Of a stretch of 64,000 bases of DNA, positions 30,464 through 39,008 are shown piece by piece. The DNA comes from Ramazzottius varieornatus (Eukaryota; Tardigrada; Eutardigrada; Parachela; Ramazzottiidae). Every line of letters starts with the position of its first letter. Position 1 is the stretch's first letter. The notes below the pieces were generated by a model. That model made no database searches. It was not told where the DNA came from and worked only from the letters and a program-made list of their open reading frames with translations. The position numbers and the translations under genes are program-made. The stretch spans positions 1,237,648 through 1,301,647 of the forward strand of contig BDGG01000008.1 in NCBI GenBank assembly GCA_001949185.1. Direction: 5' to 3'.

Positions 30464-33398
30464 ATGACGTCGCATACAGTTGAGGTTTCAGCCAATCCGA
30501 CTGGGTCACACTGGAATGAAAGCGAGGATGCAGATTGTCGCTTGAATTACACCATCGTTCTGCTCTTCCTCAATGCCACCAATCCCGACTATTTTCGCCA
30601 CCGAACCAACGATATCATTATTCTTTTCTCCTTGGCCGTCTTGGGCGTCGTGCTCAACTTGTGCATGGCCTGGTCCTTGATGCACAAAGCGACGTACAAA
30701 CAGTCCGCCAACGGGCTCTTGGCACTTCAGCTGTCTTTCGCGGACCTTCTGGTTGCCTTATTTTGTCTCACATCCGATGGTACAATTTTCGACCAATTTT
30801 GCATGGTTTATGGAGTATTCATTTTGAAGGCGGGAGACCGGCAAATGAAACGTGCGAAATCGTTATCTGGAGTGGCGTGCACTCCCAGCTAAAAAACAAT
30901 AGATCTGTGCGCTACTTGGGATGACGACCTTTTACGTTGCGCTTACCAATCAAATACCTCCAATATTTCCAGTTCTGGTATTAAGTTTCCGTTAATATTT
31001 CACAATCATTTTCTAGTTTATTGTTTTTTTCGGAATCCTTTTCCCATTTTTTCCCCAACTTTTCTGAAATCGATATGGGCGTCTGTGCTTTTCCAGGTAT
31101 TTGGAATGTGACGATGCAGTGGTTGGCCGGGAATCTGGTTTGTCGATTCGTCAAGTACATGCAAATGTTTAGGTGAATTTCCCAATTCGCATTGATTATT
31201 TGGTGTTATTAGCGATCCACGGTGTCGCTTTAATATTGTGATGAAAACGACCACCCAGGGACAATGTAATGGCGGCAATCGCCATGTGGCATCCTGGGTT
31301 CATACTCTTCACCCTTCTGTTGCAGTCAATATGCCACCACGCTTATGCTGACGGGGATGACAGTGGAACGGTGCATCACCGTCACATTTCCAATTAGTCG
31401 ATGCAGCAAGGAAGCCACCATGAAGCGGGCCAAGTATATTAGCATCTTCGGATGGGTCTTTGCTGGCGTCTGCAGCATTCCGCAAGTAATCAATTTTACG
31501 CGGTACTTTTCTAAGATGACTAGTGTGCTGTCTTGTATAATTCATTACTGTGCTCCATCTTCCTACGTGAACATAAATTTTTTAAGACTTCGTCAAGACC
31601 TCGGCATACAAAATCGGCCATAGTTCCAGCCACCTATACGCTATACACTGTTCTTCTAACAAGGGGGTTAACGCAATAAGCTGCCTCTGACCCACAAACT
31701 AGGATCACTGGTGGATAGAATAGAATTTCCTCCATTGTTTAAGCCAATAAACTAGACTCCTTGTCGTTCCGGGAATAACAACAGGACGCGGGAGTGACGG
31801 AAATTTAGCCGCTAGTAATGGATCTGATGACTGATTTCGCTGGTTGTGCCATATTTTCGTCACTTCCACATCCTGTAGTTTATTCCCAGAACGACAATGG
31901 GTCTAGGTTATTGGCTCAGACAATGGGTCTAGGTTATTGGCTCTATCCACCCGTGATCCTAGTTTGTGGGTTAGAGGCGGCGTATTGCGTTAATCCCCTT
32001 GTAAGTTAGCATGCAGCATGAAGTGTGTATCTAGGTCCATGAAGTGTGGCCGTTTTTTGTTTGTCGACATTCCGTACGAGACTAACGACGTAATTTTCTT
32101 TCAAATTTCGATGAAACTAAAGTTCACGGGAGGTAGGAACATTATGACGCTGAAGATTATCTGGAATTTTTCAGGCAGTGATTTTCCATGTGGAAAGGGC
32201 GCCCATCTGCGTAGACTTCTTCCAGTGTGTCACACATGGATTCTACACCAGCGACGAACAAGAGCTAGCCTACACGATGACCACACTGTGCCTAATGTTC
32301 CTGGTTCCACTGCTGGTTATATGCGTTTGTTATGTCGTTATTTTCGCCAGCTTTTCAAAGGAAGCGCAGCAAGCCATGGGTGGGTACGGAAATGACCAAA
32401 TGAATCGCATGTTAGGTCCATCCATTAGGTTTATTGGCCTGTACAGTGAAACAAAAGCCCACTGAAAATCAATGAAGTAGAAGAAGGACAGGCCGGAAAT
32501 AAAAGGATGTTATCAATTTCTACTTTGCGGCTATTTTCTCCCTATGTAGTCACATTGACATTAATGTGGCGCCTGCTGGGGAGGGAGGTCCACGTCGGCT
32601 TTCCGGTTTATGTGAGACTCTGACGCCACGTTGCTAAAAATCGTTTAATATTTTCATGTGTCTTTCTCAGGTGATGCACGTGACGGAAGTTTGAACGCTG
32701 CTCACGTATCGACAAAGCGGACGGAAGTGCCCAAGTTGGGCCGTCGTTTATACAGAAGAGCTCGCCGGATGTCGCTGTGGATGACATTTGCCATTGCGCT
32801 TACGTTCGTGATATGTTGGAGTAAGTCACTGAATTTTTCAGATGGTTGAAGTACAGAATGGAATATGGCTTTATTATTTTAGCGCCATATTACATTGGAA
32901 TGTTTACACATTTCTTCTCGTGGGAAACATCAGCCAGCTCAGAAACCATCAGCTCGATGTTTTACTTTGGTAAGATGAAGCTTGTGTTTATGCACCTTGT
33001 GAAATGACAGACGTATCGTCGAGTAATGATACTACTTGCGGGCGGCGCTTCAACGTGGGGGGATGGAAGAAGGTCCCCGAGGTCTCCGAAGCTTCTACCT
33101 TCCTGTCCATGAAGTAGCACGATGATTGACGGTCTCCTACGCCTAGGTTTCTTCTGTCTTTACAGGCATGACGAATTGCGTGATCAATCCCATCATCTTT
33201 GGAGCCTTCCAGTTCTGTTCCCGACGAAGAGCGGTACCGGAAACACGCCTAGACAAGCCGTCGCAGCAGGGACGGAAAAAAACGTCACTACTGACAGAAG
33301 AAACAGTTATTCCAAACTCCTTGGTCTCGAAGCATGTTAACGGTTTCCGGAACAACTCCTCTGATCAGTCTTTTCTGTATGATAAAATCCATTCATGA
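30464..33398 (+). CDS. Neuropeptide GPCR, GnRH/AKH/corazonin receptor-like
   Basis: Seven exons (30464-30779, 31097-31172, 31326-31485, 32175-32379, 32671-32820, 32883-32969, 33166-33398) close to 408 residues with seven membrane helices. The N-terminus has several N-x-S/T sites. TM2 holds LSFADLLVALF; the Cys before TM3 is in NLVCRFVKYMQMF. TM3 ends VERCITVTFP (DRY replaced by ERC). The second extracellular loop reads FHVERAPICVDFFQCVTHGF, a strong match to the GnRH/AKH/corazonin group. TM6 has FVICWTPYYIGMF and TM7 has NCVINPIIF. The tail is Arg/Lys-rich with Ser/Thr sites. Which of the three ligand classes it binds cannot be told. A 342-bp MITE sits in intron 3 and a family A copy in intron 1. 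AATAAA follows at about 33478. Confidence 0.85.
30826..30935. mobile_element. MITE family A copy in GPCR intron 1
   Basis: Blocks GGCAAATGAAACGTGCGAAA, GGAGTGGCGTGCAC and GTGCGCTACTTGGG. It begins about 45 bases after the exon 1 donor, where it extends the apparent reading frame. Confidence 0.65.
31660..32001. mobile_element. 342-bp MITE in GPCR intron 3, TAA duplication
   Basis: Inverted termini of about 57 bases start CAAGGGGGTTAACGCAATA and run to ACCCACAAACTAGGATCAC and GGTGGATA with few mismatches. TAA lies on both sides (31657-31659 and 32002-32004). An internal 21-base unit beginning ATGGGTCTAGGTTATTGGCTC is repeated in tandem. No coding content. Confidence 0.8.
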
Positions 33399-33477
33399 AA
33401 GTCGGCACCCTTTCGCGTTCCTAGAAAAAGTCTTTCACGCTAGTGACTGTTCATTTACTTTTAGTAAATCCATTACA

Positions 33478-33483
33478 AATAAA
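33478..33483 (+). promoter_or_regulatory. Poly(A) signal of the GPCR gene
   Basis: AATAAA about 80 bases after the stop codon and 70 bases before the convergent WAP gene ends. Confidence 0.6.
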
Positions 33484-33553
33484 GACAAATCAAAACTTAT
33501 CACGCACATTCGTTTTCTGTTTTGTCATCAAATTCTAGAAGAAGTAATTCAAG

Positions 33554-34246
33554 TTACTTTCCGTAACTGTAAGAAGGGTTAACACAAACATTAGCGCAGT
33601 TGTTCCGGCAGCACTTTTGTTGACCATAACAGTTTTGATCGTTGACGCATTGATTGGTGCATCCGCCTTGATACGATGTCATCACTGGACAGTAGCCTGG
33701 CTTGGATGATGATGTCCCTCCCGAAGTCCCGCCGATGGGATTCATACACTGGAACGAGCAGTTATACAGGCAGCACTTGGCCGATCCTCCGCAGTTAGCA
33801 TCGCTATTACAGTAGCGCGGAGTGGTCCCGCAAAAGGCAGCTGCATTGTTGTAAGGGCAACTTCCGGGTTTCGTGCCTGTACCGCCGGTCGCTGCAGGTG
33901 TCGTACAGACTCTACCACAGCCGTTCGAGCAGCACTTATTGTTTCCTGCACAGGACTGGTCGTTGGTGCAGCTGGTTATACAGATGCCAGCGGTGCCCGG
34001 AGGGACAGCAGGACAGAATCCAGGCTTGTCGTAACCGGAAGTTCCGGATATAGGTGTGGCGCAGTAGTGGAAGCCCGTGGTGCCTATCGGGCAGCATTTC
34101 TGCCCGTTCGGACACATGGCGTCGTAGTTGCACTGCATGGCTCCATTGGGAGGACCTGTTGACGGGCAACTTCCGGGTCGCTGAGAGTGTACGGTGATCA
34201 TGAAAGCCAACAGGAAGACCACAAGACAGCTCTGTCCGTTGGCCAT
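33554..34246 (-). CDS. Secreted protein with four WAP-type four-disulfide domains
   Basis: Single minus-strand exon, 230 residues. Signal peptide (CLVVFLLAFMITVHS) followed by four Cys-rich repeats, each of the form PGxCP…C…C…D..C…KCC…C…C (CPNGQKCC, CAGNNKCC, CGGSAKCC, CYGQQKCC), the WAP core. The linkers are Gly/Thr/Ser-rich (SGTSGYDKPGFCP). WAP proteins are secreted protease inhibitors, antimicrobial factors or cuticle/shell matrix components; none of these roles can be picked from sequence. The start codon is the first ATG and fits the signal peptide. It ends about 155 bases from the convergent GPCR stop. A second WAP gene lies at 36192. Confidence 0.88.
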   Translation of the reverse strand: MANGQSCLVVFLLAFMITVHSQRPGSCPSTGPPNGAMQCNYDAMCPNGQKCCPIGTTGFHYCATPISGTSGYDKPGFCPAVPPGTAGICITSCTNDQSCAGNNKCCSNGCGRVCTTPAATGGTGTKPGSCPYNNAAAFCGTTPRYCNSDANCGGSAKCCLYNCSFQCMNPIGGTSGGTSSSKPGYCPVMTSYQGGCTNQCVNDQNCYGQQKCCRNNCANVCVNPSYSYGK

Positions 34247-35107
34247 GGTGGAATCCAGAAAAGGATGAAGCTTCTTGAAATTCTTCGAAAGCGAAAAAGG
34301 AGAAACGTATCGGCTGGCGAGTTTGCGTGTCTTATATCGTTTCAGGAACCGGAATGATGGTGTAGCTATGTCACAAATTTGCTTTCTTACTACAACTTAC
34401 ACCGGATATCCCTATCTAGAACAAATTTAACCTGGCCTTGAGAACAAGCACTCCGCAGCGGTTGGTTACAGCAATCAGAGAACCGTGTGCTTCTAATGGT
34501 TTAGTTCAAGTTTATTGTTTGCGATGACGCGACTTCGAGTTGGTCAGTTGGAACGCTCAACAGGTGGACTTTGATTTCCGGAAGACAAACAATGCCAGTT
34601 CAGCTCGCTTCAAGACAAGCCGGTAAGTTAGATTTGGTCTAGGGAAGCCGAATAAGCGTCTCGAATGTCTTTGGTTATCGTGAAGTTCGTTAGTTACACA
34701 AATTGATAAAATAGTTACATCAGTCCAGGTACCTTGCGTCCAGGGACCAAGTCCTGTATGAACTGCGCTCACCGCTTATTCCGCATCCGCACAATACGCA
34801 GTGTACCACATGGATACGGACGGTACGGGTACGCAGGTACACCCGTGCGAAGCCAAGACTTCAGAAGAACCTTTCCACGAAAGATCGCAATCTCCGATCG
34901 CAACGCGCTGGGATTGGTTAGAAGATGCTGCCAAATGGTTGGTATCTGCAGGTCAAGTTTTAAACTCTGAACACTCAAGAGCAGCGACTGAAATTCTGGA
35001 CTGTCATTCGAGTTTTTAATTGCTGCCTGGTCCTCGAGTTGTCTCAATTTTACGTCGTGTTTCTTTCAGGTCTGCCTTCTCTTCTCACTTCCTCATCCTC
35101 TCTCAAC
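34247..35107. other. Intergenic region between divergent secreted-protein genes
   Basis: Overlapping short frames on both strands at 34557-35047 show no family. The segment separates the minus-strand WAP gene from the plus-strand Gly-rich gene and probably contains both promoters. Confidence 0.4.
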
Positions 35108-35935
35108 ATGGCTCTATCCCACCAGCATTTTCTAGCCACTGTCCTGACTTGCTTGGTGCTGTTTCAGCTTGGAGTGCAGGGTTTTCAGACAAATGACCAG
35201 GAAGACGAGAAGACTAACGACCTTACCCCATCAGAGCGCGCGCTGATCCGGCAAGTCACAGCTTCTCGGGCCATCTATCCAGGTTTCGGAGGCTTTGGCT
35301 TAGGATACGGCGGCTTGGGATTCGGAGGTTTGGGTCTCGGATACGGCGGTTACGGGCTCGGAGGTTTCGGCCTGGGACTCGGAGGTACGGTAGCTTTTTC
35401 ACATTGATTGTTTGATTTACTTCCCGGTCCTTCTTAACTGTGTTAGTACTTCCGGATGCTGGTTCTTTCTGAGACTGTCTCCTGCAGGCTTGTTTTTCGA
35501 TGAGGATAGCGGCCAGGATCAGGAAGCCACGATCGATGCTGTTGGTATGGAGGCCGGCGACGAAAACAACGATGAAGATGTCCCAACGGAAAGGAAGGCC
35601 AAGGGAGGAAGGTTCAAGCCACAGAAGAAGTCCAAGGCTAGCAAGTACACCAAGTCTGGAAAGAAGCCAACATCCACCAGAGGAAGGGGAAGAGCGGATG
35701 ACACGGTCACGCTAAAGATACGGTTTCCTCGACAGTCTTTGAAACAGGTCATCAAGCAGTTCGGGTAGGCTCCCTCTTGATCTTCGTACATCTTGTGGTC
35801 GCATTCTCGAGCCAGCCAAACCGATAAACCAACCGAATTTTTTTAACGAGCTGGTTTCCATGTTGTAGGTTTCAATGCAAGGACAAGTTACCGTCGATCG
35901 AAGATGACGAAAATGATGTCGGATCTGCCTTTTAG
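35108..35935 (+). CDS. Secreted Gly-rich protein with acidic/basic tail
   Basis: Three exons (35108-35384, 35488-35764, 35869-35935) close to 206 residues. Signal peptide (TVLTCLVLFQLGVQG), a short acidic segment, then a Gly-Phe/Tyr-Leu repeat (GFGLGYGGLGFGGLGLGYGG). Exon 2 adds LFFDEDSGQDQEAT, a Lys-rich block (KPQKKSKASKYTKSGKK) and an RGRG turn, then the hydrophobic VTLKIRFPRQSLKQVIKQFG; exon 3 is acidic. The Gly-Tyr repeat resembles cuticle or silk-like extracellular matrix proteins. I do not recognise the tail. The exon 1/2 junction keeps the frame, which supports one gene rather than two. Confidence 0.7.
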
Positions 35936-36191
35936 ACGATCAAGCGCCCTATTCTTTTCTAAATCCAGTCTGTTGTGATCTGTTTTTCTAGTCGCACACA
36001 GTACTTGCACACAGTCGACCTCTAGTTTTTTGTACAGTTTTTATGCCGTATCGAATATTTTATTTTATAAAAAGTTTTGTTGACGATCCTGGTTTTTGAA
36101 ATAGTTCTATTTTTCCACGGAGAATCGCTGTATGTAAGTTATGAATTCCAAAGAACGAAACGTTTTGCTTGTTCAGTTTTCGTTTTTCTTG

Positions 36192-37082
36192 TCAACTTCT
36201 GGGAGCAGGCGATAAGGCTTCCATAGATTCATCAGCTACGTCAGTACAGATCATGCAGGTGCCATCGTGACTTGTACAGCATTTCCTACTTCCTGGACAT
36301 TCAGAGTCTCCATGGGATGGTGAACATTCATTCTGGACACAGCGTCCAGCAGAAGGGTTGAGAGTAACTTTCGGACAAGCCTCAGCTTTGTACGTGCGGG
36401 AACCAGAAGTTGAATCAGACCTTGAAGCAAGTTTCATTCTGAACGGAGAGGTGAACTGTTTACGGGAAGTACCGTCGGCGTTCAGAAGGTCCTGCCCCAG
36501 GATCCGCACTTCCGGGTTGGCTGCGCTTGATTGGTTTATTGGCTGCAAGCATTTTAGCCCGCAGCCATTGATCAGGCAGCATTTTCGGGTTCCCCTGCAG
36601 GAGGAGTCCGACACGCAAGATACTGTACAGTCCCCGAACGTGCTGGTGGACACTGGACAAATTCCAGCTTTGAAGAGCTGAGGAACGATAGTCTCCTCGG
36701 AAAACGATCTTACGGCTGCTTGAATGGTTGTGCTTCTCGTTCGAGGTCTTGCTCGGGCGCGGGTAGTACTCGAAAGTGGGGTGGAAGGGATAGTAGATGT
36801 TGATCTTGATGTTGATTTTGATGAAGTTGAGGTTGAAGTCGAGCTTGAGGTGGAGGCCGAAGTTGAAGTTGAGGAATGCGACAGGGAAACCGTCATGTTT
36901 CGGAATGTTGAGCCTAATCTCGTACCTTGAAAAGCGGAGCAGGAGTATCAATCGACAGTTGGTCTGATGTTAGCGGCTAGCTTACCATGAGGATTGATTG
37001 TTGAGTGGCCAGACGCGCAAGAACCTTCTGTGATGAAAAATGCAACAACGAAAACTGAGGGATAAATAACATTCGACATCAT
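36192..37082 (-). CDS. Secreted Ser/Thr-rich protein with two WAP-type domains
   Basis: Two exons, 37082-36986 and 36925-36192. Signal peptide in exon 1 (VIYPSVFVVAFFITEGSCA). Exon 2 opens with a mucin-like run of Ser and Thr, then an Arg/Thr stretch, then two Cys-rich WAP-like domains: CPVSTSTFGDC…CRGTRKCC…CGLKC and CPKVTLNPSAGRC…CPGSRKCC…CMIC. The Ser/Thr run is likely O-glycosylated. It has the same domain type as the gene at 33554 but a different architecture. ATG-ATG tandem starts are present; the first is used here. Confidence 0.8.
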
Positions 37083-37594
37083 TGCAAACTCGTATGAATT
37101 TTAGTCAGATATCAAAACACAGTTTCCTTCCCGAAGAATCATTTGCAAGTCCAAAAGGAAAATCTGGTTACTTTATATGTATGTATGCTGTGGATGTAGC
37201 GTGGCGCAGTACATCCGCAAGAGCCGAAAAGCCCGGAAGTAAGTTTGTTTCTAGCCATGCTCGGACGGACCGACATTATTCTTTCTGGCAAGATCTAATG
37301 AGTAACAAGAAGCTTGTGACAATAGAAGATATTTATGAAGCTATACACCAGTAGTTCGGACATCTGCTAACGCAGCGGATTTGTTTGATGTCCTACGTAA
37401 CCACAAAAAAACAATCGCAATGAGCATGAGGAACGCTTCGGCTCCTTATGAAGTCGTGCAACTTCTGTAAAATATGACAAGATGCTCACTTTACTCCAAA
37501 GCGTATCTTGCTGGGTAAGCTCGATAGGACGGGATTAAAACTACTCTCAGGAAAAACTGGCATAATTGTCGAGTGAAAATAGCTACAGTACGCG
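37083..37594. other. Spacer between two secreted-protein genes
   Basis: One 90-codon plus-strand frame (37082-37354) overlaps but has no recognisable family. The region should hold the promoter of the WAP gene and the 3' end of the Asn/Gly/Gln-rich gene. Confidence 0.35.
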
Positions 37595-38680
37595 TTAGAC
37601 ACCCAAGCCGATTTCAAGACCAAGAAGATTCAAGCCCAACAGCTGATGTCCCTTTCTTGGAGCTTTCGTGGTTTGCTGATTATCCTCGTCCCCACTTTCC
37701 TCGGTTGTTCGGCGATTATGATGTCCACGACCGCGACCGCGACCGTGATTAGTCGCGGTAGAAGGAGATTGAGTGGTCGGCCGGCTGGTAAGCGAGGTGT
37801 CCGAGTTGTTCGATGTTCCTCCATTCGCGCCATTGTTGTTCTGAGAGCCTGCGCCTGTATTCTTGGAGGTTGCGGCCTGTCCGCCTTGCGACGCTTCGGT
37901 ATTGGGTCCGTTGGTATTTAGTCCGGTCGCAGGCCCATTCTGATTCGATTGCCCGGTGTTGTTCACCGTACTGCTCCCACCATTATTAGTGGACCCACCG
38001 TTAGGCTGGTTAGAACCATTACCTTGAGTGTTGGCGTTTAACTTACCGCTATTCGGCTGGCTGTTTTCAGTACCTTGATTGCTCGCTTGGCTACCATTTG
38101 GCTCGCTACTTCCGGTTCCCTGATTGTTCGACTGTCCGTTACCAGGTTGACTGGTTCCACCCTGGTTGTTCAAAGCCGATTGTCCTCCCTTGGACTGGTT
38201 CGGTGAGTTGACGGAAGAGATCCCTTGACCGGTATTACCATTGCCGCTTGCAGGAACATTACCGGCGTTATTCGATCCCGCATTTTGCCCGCCGTTCGCA
38301 TCTCCTTGTTGAGCTCCCTGGTTCAGGTTAGAGCTGCCTTGTCCAGCGTTATTGCCTGTGGCTTGATTGTTGTTTTGGATATTTCCGGGATTAAATCCTG
38401 CGTTCTGTCCCGCGTTCAACCCAGCGTTTTGACCAGCATTCTGCCCGGCATTCTGGCCCGCGTTCGAGTCCGTCTGCGGTGCTAAGGCGCCTGAGTTGTC
38501 CGTTGCTGGTTGCCGATTTCCGGTGGTCTGAGGCGCGCCGCCAGTAGTCTCCGTCGTCACCTTAGCATCCTTGCCGAATGGCTTGAAAGGTTTGAAAGGC
38601 TTAAAAATTAATTCGTCGGCATTCACTAGCGCTGCACCTATTCCGACTGCGAACAAAACAGGTCCCAGACATGATACCAT
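37595..38680 (-). CDS. Secreted Asn/Gly/Gln-rich low-complexity protein
   Basis: Single exon, 361 residues from the ATG at 38680, chosen because it begins a clean signal peptide (LGPVLFAVGIGAALVNA); an upstream in-frame ATG at 38776 would bury it. After the signal comes FKPFKPFKPFG, then about 270 residues made of Asn, Gly, Gln, Ser and Thr with imperfect repeats (NAGQNAGQNAG, NQGTGSSEPNG), then GRGRGRGHHNRR, an acidic segment and a hydrophobic Leu-rich end (HQLLGLNLLGLEIGLGV). No family recognised. The composition suggests an extracellular matrix, glue or protective disordered protein. No Cys in the repeat part. Confidence 0.7.
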   Translation of the reverse strand: MVSCLGPVLFAVGIGAALVNADELIFKPFKPFKPFGKDAKVTTETTGGAPQTTGNRQPATDNSGALAPQTDSNAGQNAGQNAGQNAGLNAGQNAGFNPGNIQNNNQATGNNAGQGSSNLNQGAQQGDANGGQNAGSNNAGNVPASGNGNTGQGISSVNSPNQSKGGQSALNNQGGTSQPGNGQSNNQGTGSSEPNGSQASNQGTENSQPNSGKLNANTQGNGSNQPNGGSTNNGGSSTVNNTGQSNQNGPATGLNTNGPNTEASQGGQAATSKNTGAGSQNNNGANGGTSNNSDTSLTSRPTTQSPSTATNHGRGRGRGHHNRRTTEESGDEDNQQTTKAPRKGHQLLGLNLLGLEIGLGV

Positions 38681-39008
38681 TTCTCCGTAATTCGTAGGAT
38701 AAACGATGGAATATCCGCGCAGCAATGTAAATTTAGCTGCAGGAAAGCAAGTATTTTTCTCTGCAGAAAAATTCATATGATAGAACCGAGAGTTTTTCTG
38801 CTGCTGGAAGCTATTGTTCGTACCACTTTATGATAATCAACAGGTTTTCCTCGTCGACAAATCAAAACTATTCGATTGCCGCTTTGGCCGCATAACTGCA
38901 TAAAATACTCATTAATTATTACTTTGATTGCCGTAACTCAACAAACGGAAGCCTAAAAAAACCAGACTAATTCTGCCGACGAGATCAGTCGAAGGATAGA
39001 ACAGAGGC

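Noticed and set aside
30826-30892. Extension of the GPCR exon 1 frame past the donor
   Set aside because: The next exon joins in phase at 30779 and the extra sequence is a family A MITE.
36724-36930. Acidic Val/Glu repeat protein on the plus strand
   Set aside because: It is the antisense of the Ser/Thr run in the WAP gene; such runs read as Glu/Val repeats on the other strand.
37646-38485. Plus-strand frames across the Asn/Gly/Gln-rich gene
   Set aside because: Antisense shadows of a low-complexity exon. The minus frame has a signal peptide and is four times longer.
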